Part shown: positions 57,058 through 64,000 of the stretch, one piece after another
How positions within the stretch are numbered: position 1 is the first letter of the stretch
Layout: each line of letters opens with the position of its first letter
Assembly: GCF_005502935.1 (NCBI RefSeq)
Contig: NZ_SCMP01000001.1
Coordinates: 310,001-374,000 of the forward strand
Direction of reading: 5' to 3'
From: Pseudomonas sp. 2FG
Lineage (GTDB): Bacteria > Pseudomonadota > Gammaproteobacteria > Pseudomonadales > Pseudomonadaceae
Length of the DNA: 64,000 nt
Notes under the pieces: generated by a model
Databases searched by the model: none
What the model saw: the letters and a program-made list of their open reading frames with translations, nothing else
What the model was told of the DNA's origin: nothing
Translations under genes and position numbers: made by a program

Positions 57058-58404
57058 TTAAGCCTGGGTGGCTAGAACGCGGCGCTCCCAAGGCGTGATC
57101 TCGTCGAAGAAACTCGTAAGCTCCATCGTCTTAGTAGCAATGTAGCCTTCGATGAACTCCTTGCCGAACAGTTCCCGCGCCAATTCGCTACGTTTCAAGC
57201 GCTCAATCGCCGCGTGCATGGTACAGGGCAGGCTCAGCGCCTCCGGCACCGCGAACTCACCCTGGATCGGCTCGCTCGGTTGCAACCCATGTTCAAGCCC
57301 ATACAGACCGGCCGCCAAGCTCGCGGCCAGCGCCAGATAAGGATTGGCATCGGCGCCCGGCAGGCGATTCTCCACCCGCCGCGCGACCGGCGCACTGGCC
57401 GGGATACGCAGACCCGCCGCGCGGTTATCGTGCGACCAGCAGGCATTGTTCGGTGAAGCATAGGGATGACACAAGCGCTGATAGGAGTTGACGTTCGGCG
57501 CGAACAACAGCGTGAACTCCGCCAACGCCGCCTGCTGACCACCAATGAAGTGGTAGAACGCCGCTGTGGCTGCGCCGGACTCATCACTGAAGATATTCCG
57601 CCCGCTGCCCTGCTCCACCACGCTTTGGTGAATGTGCATGGAGCTGCCGGGGGTCTTCGCCAACGGCTTGGCCATGCACACCACGGTCAACCCGTGCTTG
57701 AGCGCGACTTCCTTGAGCAAGTGTTTGAACAGGAACGTCTGATCGGCCAGCAGTAGCGGATCGCCGTGCAGCAAATTGATCTCGAACTGACTGACGCCCA
57801 TCTCGTGCATAAAGGTGTCGCGCGGCAGACCGAGCGCCGCCATGCACCGATAGACCTCATTGAAGAACGGCCGCAGGCCGCTGTTGGAGGACAGGCTAAA
57901 CGCCGAACAGCCGTCCTCACGCCGACCGTCCAGGCCAACCGGCGGCTGGAACGGCTGCTGCGCATCGGCATTCGGGGCGAAGACAAAGAACTCCAACTCG
58001 GTCGCCACCACCGGCGCCAAGCCGCGCTCGGTATAGCGGGCAATCACGCGTTTGAGCAGGCCGCGGGTGGACAGGCCGGAGCTCCGGCCATCCAGCTCAT
58101 CCGCATCGCAGATGGCCAGGGCGCGCGGCGTCTCGCTCCAGGGCAGGCGGTGAATTTGCGTCGGATCGGCGTTCAACGCCAGGTCGCCATCGTCGCTACC
58201 GTAGAAAGACGCGGGCGGGTAACCGCCCATGATGCATTGCAGCAGTACGCCACGCGCCAGCTGCAAACGCCGCCCTTCGAGGAAGCCCGCGGCGGTCATC
58301 ACTTTGCCCCGCGGCACCCCGTTCAGGTCAGGGGTTACACACTCGATTTCGTCAATGCCGGTCAATCGCTCAGCGAGTGAACTGCGGCCGTCAGTGGTCA
58401 TCAC
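57058..58404 (-). CDS. gamma-glutamylpolyamine synthetase-like (glutamine synthetase family)
   Basis: 448 residues (MMTTDGRSSLAERL; the second Met is equally possible). VVATELEFFVFAP is the first metal site, FEINLLHGDPLLLADQ the second, TPGSSMHIHQS the ammonia-site His, HDNRAAGLRIP the Arg segment and LPGADANPYLALAA the C-terminal fold. Closer to PauA/SpuI-type enzymes that glutamylate putrescine or other diamines than to the gene at 923-2296. 71 bases from the MFS gene start. Confidence 0.85.
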   Translation of the reverse strand: MMTTDGRSSLAERLTGIDEIECVTPDLNGVPRGKVMTAAGFLEGRRLQLARGVLLQCIMGGYPPASFYGSDDGDLALNADPTQIHRLPWSETPRALAICDADELDGRSSGLSTRGLLKRVIARYTERGLAPVVATELEFFVFAPNADAQQPFQPPVGLDGRREDGCSAFSLSSNSGLRPFFNEVYRCMAALGLPRDTFMHEMGVSQFEINLLHGDPLLLADQTFLFKHLLKEVALKHGLTVVCMAKPLAKTPGSSMHIHQSVVEQGSGRNIFSDESGAATAAFYHFIGGQQAALAEFTLLFAPNVNSYQRLCHPYASPNNACWSHDNRAAGLRIPASAPVARRVENRLPGADANPYLALAASLAAGLYGLEHGLQPSEPIQGEFAVPEALSLPCTMHAAIERLKRSELARELFGKEFIEGYIATKTMELTSFFDEITPWERRVLATQA

Positions 58405-58730
58405 GTCTTATCCTTGTTAGTGCCCATGCCGCACTCTAACGGCGACCCGTACAAAATACGCACCACCCGTTCAAGATTTCAAGCGCGAACACCAAAGATA
58501 ATCGCGGGCCAGTCGGCGGGGTGACGGCAATAGCGGGCGAGATGCCGCGGCAACGCTCTCCGGGCGCGGAACTGAGCAATTGCCAAGCCTGTGGCTGGCT
58601 GGAACCTGATAGTCCAGGCTGAAGGCATAGGACAGAGGGCTTGATCTACTGGCTGTCGCCGCCGCAACGTGACGACTGCAGTCTGCTTGATTAGCTGCCG
58701 CCCTTAAGAAAGCAGGCGCAGCCCAGCCCA
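58405..58730. other. 326-base intergenic region
   Basis: Between the glutamylpolyamine synthetase-like gene and the PA2778-like gene. A 97-codon frame on the minus strand overlaps the latter and has no recognisable features; I do not treat it as a gene. Contains the promoter of the synthetase gene by position. No clear terminator. Confidence 0.4.
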
Positions 58731-59699
58731 TCAGGGCTGCGGACACGCTGGCGGCGGCAAGCACTGCCCGGCTGCCTGATCCGACTTAACCTGCACCGGG
58801 GCAAAACGCTTATCCGCCGGGGCCAGACGCCGAGCACAGGCCCCGACCTCCTTCGCCGCAGCCTCACAGCCCCGCTCTGCCAGCACTTGCGCCAGGTTGA
58901 ACCAGCCGGCGGCGAAGCTCGGCGCGCGCTCGATGCTTACGCGCAGAGCCGCCTCGGCACCCGTGCGATCACCGGCCGCATAACGACTGTTGGCCAGGGC
59001 AAACCAACCCAGAGACTCCGCCGGCCAACGCTCGGTCGCGGTCAGATAGGCCTGCTGAGCCACCCGGCTATGCCCAGTTTCTTCCAGATCACTGGCCGCC
59101 TTTAACCAGGGCCGCAATTGCGCACCGGCCGGCAATCGATCACCCGGCAGCGTCACGACAGCCCAACGTCCGCTGCGCGCCCAGGTAGTGTCGAAGCTGG
59201 CGAAGTCAGTCAGCCAGCGACGGGTGATGCCCGAGCGCAGAATCAGGCTGCCATCGCGGCGGTCGTAGCCGACCAACACCGCAAAATGCCAACGCGGATA
59301 CCAGTCGAAAGCCAGATTCTGCAGCACCAGCACCGGATTACCCGCCGCCACCTCCTTCAGCAGATCCGCCAAATGCGGTTGCAGTGGATAGACGAGCAGC
59401 TCATGCGCACGCGCTGCCGCTACCATCTCGACCTGCAGGCTGCCTTCACGGCCGGGAATATAGACCCGATCCTTGAGCAGGCCAGGACTGGTGGCGACAC
59501 CACGCTGGCTGAGCATCGTCGCCAACGCCGCCGGCCCGCACTGATAGTCACTCTGTGCGAAAAATGGCACTTCGGTGAGCTCTACCCGCTCCGGCAACAA
59601 CGCGCTCTCCGCTGGTAGCACCGGGGAGCGCGCGCATGCAGCCAGTAAAGCAAGCAGGACTAGCGGGAGAACATGCCAGCCTTTCAACGATTTATACAT
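58731..59699 (-). CDS. PA2778 family cysteine peptidase with TPR-like repeats
   Basis: 322 residues. Lipoprotein signal with LLALLAACARS lipobox. A C39-type papain-like domain: PFFAQSDYQCGPAALATML has the Gln and catalytic Cys, and YPRWHFAVLVGYDRRDG the His. Residues about 205-300 hold TPR-like helices (LGWFALANSRYAAGDRTGAEAAL, GWFNLAQVLAERG). It overlaps the PA2779-like gene by 16 bases, and this pair is conserved in Pseudomonas. Substrate unknown; by analogy with C39 peptidases it may cleave a leader or membrane-associated peptide. Confidence 0.87.
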   Translation of the reverse strand: MYKSLKGWHVLPLVLLALLAACARSPVLPAESALLPERVELTEVPFFAQSDYQCGPAALATMLSQRGVATSPGLLKDRVYIPGREGSLQVEMVAAARAHELLVYPLQPHLADLLKEVAAGNPVLVLQNLAFDWYPRWHFAVLVGYDRRDGSLILRSGITRRWLTDFASFDTTWARSGRWAVVTLPGDRLPAGAQLRPWLKAASDLEETGHSRVAQQAYLTATERWPAESLGWFALANSRYAAGDRTGAEAALRVSIERAPSFAAGWFNLAQVLAERGCEAAAKEVGACARRLAPADKRFAPVQVKSDQAAGQCLPPPACPQP

Positions 59700-60082
59700 T
59701 TGACGAAGGTGAAAATATCGGTCGCGCAGAGCAGGTCGGTGATGATGAAAATCACCAGAAACAGCACGATGATGCCGATGATGCCGCCGGCCGGGGCCTC
59801 CTCCAACTGCTGGTTGAACTGCGCCAATTCGGCAGTGGTCAAGCTATTGATCCGATCGGCAACCTGAGTTCGCTCGACCCCGAGTGAGGCCAGTTTCTTT
59901 TGTACGCCCTGATCATCGAGCATCGCCAGCAGATGCTCACGGTCGACCTGTTGCTGCTGCTCGGCCAAGACCTCGGCAGTACCCAGCATGGCGGCATTCG
60001 CCACGGGCAGCTGAGCGATCAAAAGCAGATGAAACACCGCTAAAACAGCAGCCAATCTACGCAGGAATGAACGTTTGAACAT
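59684..60082 (-). CDS. PA2779 family membrane protein
   Basis: 132 residues: a signal-like N-terminus (LAAVLAVFHLLLIAQLPVANA), an alpha-helical middle rich in Gln, and a C-terminal membrane helix (GGIIGIIVLFLVIFIITDLL) with a short tail ending in CATDIFTFVKC. It is the partner of the cysteine peptidase gene; a membrane-anchored substrate or co-factor is plausible but unproven. Confidence 0.85.
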   Translation of the reverse strand: MFKRSFLRRLAAVLAVFHLLLIAQLPVANAAMLGTAEVLAEQQQQVDREHLLAMLDDQGVQKKLASLGVERTQVADRINSLTTAELAQFNQQLEEAPAGGIIGIIVLFLVIFIITDLLCATDIFTFVKCINR

Positions 60083-60307
60083 GGTGGCGTCTCCTCAGCT
60101 AAGCATTCGGTTGAGACACAGGCCCTGAGTACAGGGCTCCTTCAGAGCATAGACAATCGATCGTTGCTGAAGTTGAGACGAGTGCGAGCCCCTAACAGCA
60201 GTGAGTCGAAGCGCCATGACTGAATCGACATGCACCGCTAAGCTCGGATAAAGCAGCACCTAGGCTGGCGCTCCCATGCGCACCGCTAGCACCGAGGAGT
60301 CTCATTC
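60083..60307. other. intergenic region with a likely divergent promoter
   Basis: 225 bases between the PA2779-like gene (minus) and the CigR-like gene (plus). CGAGGAGTC at 60293-60300 is the latter's Shine-Dalgarno. No other structure is obvious. Confidence 0.4.
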
Positions 60308-60748
60308 ATGCCCCTTCCACGTTCCCTTCTGCTGATCTTCACCAGCCTGGCTTTAGCGTTGAGCACCCCGGCACTGATGGCCGCCCCTAAAAATGCTCAT
60401 GGCAATCAAGGCAACTATTCTGGTGGCGGCTACGGCTACGGCTACGACGACCACGACGTGACCATCAAGCTCAACGGCCCACAGATAGACATTGGCCGGG
60501 TACGCATCATCCTCGGGGATAACCGGGACCTGATTGGCCCTGTGCAATCCCTACCCCCAGGAATCCAAAAGAACCTGGCGCGCGGTAAACCACTACCGCC
60601 TGGCATTGCCAAACGCTTCGACAGCCGCCTGCTGGGCAAACTGCCGCACTACGCTGGCTATGAGTGGCAACAAGTCGGTCGCGACGTCGTCTTGGTAACG
60701 CTTGCGACTGGCCTCATCTATGAAATGCTGCACGACATTCTGGACTAG
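60308..60748 (+). CDS. CigR/RcnB-like periplasmic protein
   Basis: 146 residues. Signal peptide (LLLIFTSLALALSTPALMA) followed by a Gly/Tyr-rich stretch (GGGYGYGYDD) and LPPGIQKNLARGKPLPPGIAK, characteristic of RcnB/CigR proteins. In Salmonella CigR is a membrane anti-virulence protein; RcnB is a periplasmic nickel/cobalt protein. Which function applies here is unknown. Confidence 0.8.
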   Translation: MPLPRSLLLIFTSLALALSTPALMAAPKNAHGNQGNYSGGGYGYGYDDHDVTIKLNGPQIDIGRVRIILGDNRDLIGPVQSLPPGIQKNLARGKPLPPGIAKRFDSRLLGKLPHYAGYEWQQVGRDVVLVTLATGLIYEMLHDILD

Positions 60749-60876
60749 GTCTCAACTGCTGATGGTCGGCTGATGGTTTGTCTCCAAACGAGAGGTCTCT
60801 GACTACCTATTACCCGCTCGCTTCACGCAAGCAGGACGCTTCGAGTACAGGAGTCGCGCCCGCCATGACGGTGGGG

Positions 60877-62097
60877 TCATCTCGCCTCGGCGTGCCTGGG
60901 TAAGGCGATAGAGATCAGCGCGGCCAGCAACACGAAGGCCGTCGAAATCCACAGGCAGGCACCCAGCCCGTAAGCCTGGTAGAGCCACCCGGACAACAGG
61001 GTGCCGATCAGTCGACCCATGGCGTTGGACATGTAGTAAAAGCCCACATCCAGCGACACGCCGTCCTCCTTGGCATAGGAGACGATCAGGTAGCTGTGCA
61101 GCGAGGAGTTCACCGCGAACAACGCACCGAACAGCATCAAGCCGCCCAGCAGCACCGCGTGCGCGGACAGCCCGGCATTCAACCCCAGTGCGATAGCGGC
61201 CGGCAGACCGGCCAGCAGCAGCGCCCAGACGAAGGCGGCGCGACCATCCGGGACCTGTCCGCGCCGCTTGCCGGTGATGGCCGGGGCAAAGGACTGGACC
61301 ATGCCGTAGCCGATGACCCAGGCCGCGAGAAAGCCGCCGACCTGCCAGAAGTCCCAACCGGAGACCGTGCTCAGATACACCGGCAGTGCCACCACGAACC
61401 ACACATCGCGGGCCCCGAACAAAAACAAGCGTGCGGCAGACAGGATATTGATCGCCCGGCTCTTGGACAGGATGTCGCGGAATTTCGGTTTGGCTTTGGC
61501 CTTGCCGAGATCCTTCTTCAGCAGGAGCAGGCTGCTCAGCCAGATCAGCGCCAGCACCGCCGCCATGGTCAGCACCGCGCCCTTGAAGCCCATCAGCGCG
61601 AGCAAGGCACCGCCGAGGAAGAAGCCCACCCCCTTGAGCGCATTCTTCGAGCCGGTGAGGATCGCCACCCACTTGTACAGCCTGCCTTGCTGGTTGTCCG
61701 GCACCAGGAGCTTGATCGAGCTCTTGGCGCTCATCTTGTTGAGATCCTTGGCGATGCCCGACAGCGCCTGGGCGCCCATCACCCAGGGGATAGTCAGCCA
61801 GGCCACGGGCACCGTGAGCATCAGCAAGGCCAGCACCTGTAGGCCCAGGCCGATATTCATGGTGCGGTTCAGGCCCAGCCGGGCGCCGAGGTAGCCGCCC
61901 ACCAGGTTGGTGATGACCCCGAAGATCTCGTAGAACAGGAACAGCAACGCAATCTGCAGCGGGCTGTAGCCCAGGCTATGGAAGTGCAGCACCACCAGCA
62001 TGCGCAGCGCGCCATCGGTGAGAGTGAATGCCCAGTAGTTGCCGGTCACCAGCAGGTACTGGCGGACTTCCGGGGCTAGCCGGGTCAGGGCATGCAT
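60877..62097 (-). CDS. arsJ: organoarsenical efflux MFS permease ArsJ
   Basis: 406 residues, 12 membrane segments. YWAFTLTDGALRMLVVLHFH, GLNRTMNIGLGLQ and the ALSGIAKDLNKMSAKSSIKLL region are ArsJ hallmarks. It exports 1-arseno-3-phosphoglycerate, formed by the GAPDH encoded upstream, so arsenate is removed as an unstable ester. The gene is separated from gapdh by a 78-base repeat. Confidence 0.93.
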   Translation of the reverse strand: MHALTRLAPEVRQYLLVTGNYWAFTLTDGALRMLVVLHFHSLGYSPLQIALLFLFYEIFGVITNLVGGYLGARLGLNRTMNIGLGLQVLALLMLTVPVAWLTIPWVMGAQALSGIAKDLNKMSAKSSIKLLVPDNQQGRLYKWVAILTGSKNALKGVGFFLGGALLALMGFKGAVLTMAAVLALIWLSSLLLLKKDLGKAKAKPKFRDILSKSRAINILSAARLFLFGARDVWFVVALPVYLSTVSGWDFWQVGGFLAAWVIGYGMVQSFAPAITGKRRGQVPDGRAAFVWALLLAGLPAAIALGLNAGLSAHAVLLGGLMLFGALFAVNSSLHSYLIVSYAKEDGVSLDVGFYYMSNAMGRLIGTLLSGWLYQAYGLGACLWISTAFVLLAALISIALPRHAEAR

Positions 62098-62198
62098 CGG
62101 GGACTCCTGTCTTCGTCTGGGCGATGCGCTTGCATAGGGTGGGTAAAGCTTTGCGAGCAGAGCTCACTACTACACCGCAATACCTCGGCTTACACCCC

Positions 62199-62276
62199 GT
62201 AGGAACGGCCCATGGCCGCGAAGGTACCCGCGCGGCCGCCGTGCGGGCGTTGATCGCGGGCATAGCCCGCTCCTAC
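62199..62276. repeat. 78-base dispersed inverted repeat between gapdh and arsJ
   Basis: Left arm GTAGGAACGGCCCATGGCCGCGA and right arm TCGCGGGCATAGCCCGCTCCTAC are imperfect reverse complements over 23 bases. The GTAGGAGCGGG...CCCGCTCCTAC theme is very common in Pseudomonas intergenic space. It occupies most of the gapdh-arsJ gap. Confidence 0.65.
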
Positions 62277-62286
62277 AGCCGGGATC

Positions 62287-63291
62287 TCAACCCGCCAGGC
62301 CGACCATGCGGGCCAATTCGACGGTACGGTTGGCATAGCCCCACTCGTTGTCATACCAGGCGTAGAGCTTCACCTGGGTGCCGTTGATGACCAGGGTCGA
62401 CAGCGCATCGATGATCGAGGAACGCGGGTCGCTGCGGTAATCGATGGACACCAGCGGGCGCTCCTCATAGCCGAGGATGCCCTGCAGCTCGTTCTCGGCG
62501 GCGGCCTTGAGCAACTGGTTGACCTCCTCCACCGTGGTCGCGCGCTCCACTTCGAACACGCAGTCGGTCAGCGAGGCGTTGGCCAGCGGCACGCGCACGG
62601 CGTGGCCGTTCAGGCGCCCGCGCAGCTCGGGGAAGATCTCCGCGATGGCGCTGGCCGAGCCGGTGCTGGTCGGGATCAGGCTCATGCCCGAGGCGCGGGC
62701 GCGGCGCAGATCCTTGTGCTGCTGGTCGAGGATGCTCTGGGTGTTGGTCAGGTCGTGGATGGTGGTGATCGAGCCGTGGCGGATGCCGAGCTTCTCGTGG
62801 ATCACCTTGATCACCGGGGCCAGGCAGTTGGTGGTGCAAGACGCGGCGGTGACGATGCGGTGCTCGGCCGGGTCGAACAGCTGCTGGTTGACGCCCATGA
62901 CGACGTTCAGCGCGCCCTTCTCCTTCACCGGCGCGCTGACCACCACGCGCTTCACGCCCTGATCCAGGTAGGCCTGGAGCACGGCGACGGTTTTCATCTT
63001 GCCGCTGGCCTCGATCACCAGATCGCAGCCCGACCAGTCGCTGTCGGCGATCGCCTTGGTGGCGCTGACCTTGATCCGCTTACCGCCGATCACCACGCAA
63101 TCGCCCTCGGCGCTGGCCTCGTGCTGCCAGCGGCCATGCACCGAATCGAAGTTCAACAGGTGCGCGTGGGTCGCCGCATCGCCCGCTGGGTCGTTGATCT
63201 GCACGAATTCCAGCTCCGGCCAGTCCCAGGCCGCGCGCAGGGCGAGACGACCGATGCGGCCGAAACCGTTGATACCTACTTTGATGGTCAT
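62287..63291 (-). CDS. arsenate-associated glyceraldehyde-3-phosphate dehydrogenase
   Basis: 334 residues. [17 protein letters not shown] is the NAD site, [11 protein letters not shown] has the active-site Cys, and [21 protein letters not shown] follows. Its operon with arsR and arsJ marks it as the arsenic GAPDH that uses arsenate in place of phosphate to make 1-arseno-3-phosphoglycerate. A housekeeping GAPDH should be encoded elsewhere. Confidence 0.93.
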   Translation of the reverse strand: MTIKVGINGFGRIGRLALRAAWDWPELEFVQINDPAGDAATHAHLLNFDSVHGRWQHEASAEGDCVVIGGKRIKVSATKAIADSDWSGCDLVIEASGKMKTVAVLQAYLDQGVKRVVVSAPVKEKGALNVVMGVNQQLFDPAEHRIVTAASCTTNCLAPVIKVIHEKLGIRHGSITTIHDLTNTQSILDQQHKDLRRARASGMSLIPTSTGSASAIAEIFPELRGRLNGHAVRVPLANASLTDCVFEVERATTVEEVNQLLKAAAENELQGILGYEERPLVSIDYRSDPRSSIIDALSTLVINGTQVKLYAWYDNEWGYANRTVELARMVGLAG

Positions 63292-63395
63292 GCTGTTGTT
63301 CTCTTGAGTCTGCTGTTACTGGGAGTCCGACTTGTCGAAGTCGAACTGAGCGATGTACTGGGCATGGGCCGGATGCTGGAGGGCGAGTGAATGGC

Positions 63396-63752
63396 TCAGC
63401 AGCAGGCGGCAACCCGCTCAGGCCGGTCACCCATTTCTTCGAGGCGTTTCGAGTCGGGACTGAGCCAGTGTTTGTTGGCGTCGAGCACGGTCGTCAGGAT
63501 GCTGTGTACCCAGCCCGGCAAGTTCGGGTGCAGGCGGTAGTACACCCATTGCCCTTGCCGGCGATCCGCCAGTAACCCGCCGCTACGCAGTTGCGCCAGA
63601 TGGCGGGAAACTTTCGGCTGGCTTAGATCGAGGGCGCAGGTCAGCTCGCAAACGCACAATTCTTGCTCGCAGGCGACCAGCAGCATCACTCGCACGCGGG
63701 TTTCATCGGCCAGGCATTTGAATACGGTCGTGGGTGTCAGGTGATCGGCCAT
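63396..63752 (-). CDS. arsR: arsenic-responsive repressor ArsR
   Basis: 118 residues, winged helix. ELCVCELTCALDLSQPKVSRHLAQL holds Cys33 and Cys35 of the arsenite-sensing site (Cys28 and Cys39 are nearby) and the recognition helix. The C-terminus has a CC pair. First gene of arsR-gapdh-arsJ. Regulated by its own product at the site upstream of 63752. Confidence 0.93.
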   Translation of the reverse strand: MADHLTPTTVFKCLADETRVRVMLLVACEQELCVCELTCALDLSQPKVSRHLAQLRSGGLLADRRQGQWVYYRLHPNLPGWVHSILTTVLDANKHWLSPDSKRLEEMGDRPERVAACC

Positions 63753-64000
63753 GGCAAATGCCTTCGCTTACATATGATAAATCGAATATACGGAATAACG
63801 CATACTCAGTAAATCCCTACATATGACCGAACTGCACCCTCTCGGGTATCCGCAGCCGGGCGGGCCACTGATTAACGACGGGACAATGCGGCAGGCGTCA
63901 CTCAGGCATGAGAGGCCTGGTGAAAGAACGATCGGGAGAGGGACTGCCTGACGAGTTGCCTATCAGTTCAAACCAAGGCAAACACGAACGGGCCGATAAG
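63753..64000. promoter_or_regulatory. arsR upstream region with paired CATATG elements
   Basis: An A/T-rich block at 63770-63830 with two CATATG hexamers inside ACATATGA contexts about 50 bases apart, an arrangement plausible for ArsR binding. Beyond 63830 the sequence has a 43-codon frame on the plus strand that I do not regard as a gene. Confidence 0.35.

Noticed and set aside
58471..58764. 97-codon minus-strand frame next to the PA2778-like gene
   Set aside because: It overlaps that gene and has no domain; the Ala-rich start resembles a signal peptide only superficially.
63823..63954. 43-codon plus-strand frame at the window end
   Set aside because: Short, without a Shine-Dalgarno or similarity, and overlapping the probable arsR operator region.

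Overview
The window looks like a Pseudomonas chromosome, about 64 kb and GC-rich. The evidence is gene content and order: a urate-to-glycerate block in the order known from P. aeruginosa (PA1498 to PA1518), the common polysaccharide antigen (CPA, A-band) operon rmd-gmd-wbpW-wzm-wzt-wbpX-wbpY-wbpZ, a ccmABCDEFGHI operon, fleQ/fleN/hsbA/hsbR/hptB regulators and PA2778/PA2779-like genes. All comparisons with named genomes are from memory.

Layout. 1-2.3 kb: an aldehyde dehydrogenase (cut by the window edge) and a glutamine-synthetase-like gamma-glutamyl ligase. 2.9-9.9 kb: purine-ring catabolism (uraH, then puuE-uraD-alc-allA-puuD), a decayed nucleobase permease and a Tsx-like outer-membrane channel. 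10-13.2 kb: accessory genes (truncated hemoglobin, alpha/beta hydrolase, a secreted tandem-repeat protein, a periplasmic binding protein). 13.2-22.4 kb: moaA and a RutR-like regulator, a GlcG-like gene, then gcl-hyi-glxR-ttuD-pyk, which turn the glyoxylate released by allantoicase and ureidoglycolate lyase into pyruvate. 22.6-23.5 kb: a urea transporter, matching the urea released by the same pathway. 23.5-39.8 kb: one long minus-strand operon for D-rhamnan (CPA) lipopolysaccharide; its head carries two long glycosyltransferases and a methyltransferase/acyltransferase pair present twice in tandem. 40.7-48.1 kb: cytochrome c maturation, ending with a lipoprotein gene. 48.3-54.1 kb: flagellar regulators without flagella. 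54.4-60.8 kb: sugar transferases, MFS carrier, glutamylpolyamine-synthetase-like enzyme and envelope proteins. 60.9-63.8 kb: arsR-gapdh-arsJ arsenate resistance.

The most notable finding is at 48.3-54.1 kb. In P. putida-type genomes a single flagellar/chemotaxis superlocus runs fleQ-fleSR-fliE..J-hsbA-hsbR-hptB-fliK..R-flhBAF-fleN-fliA-che-mot-cheW-ccmA. Here the same order and strand are kept, but every structural, export, motor and chemotaxis gene between the regulators is missing. Two fossils mark the cuts: the C-terminal two thirds of fliJ with two in-frame stops, starting 2 bases after the fleQ stop codon, and the first 47 codons of fliK after hptB. fleQ, hsbA, hsbR, hptB and fleN all remain open and keep their key motifs. 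This suggests loss of flagella with selection keeping a c-di-GMP/biofilm regulatory core.

Regulation visible in the sequence: near-perfect TTGTATACAA palindromes (GntR/FadR-type) lie before uraH/puuE, the permease remnant and glcG/gcl, and a close match to the E. coli RutR box lies between moaA and the rutR-like gene. The GntR regulator that would bind the palindromes is not in the window. I saw no tRNA, rRNA, CRISPR array, insertion sequence transposase or prophage gene.
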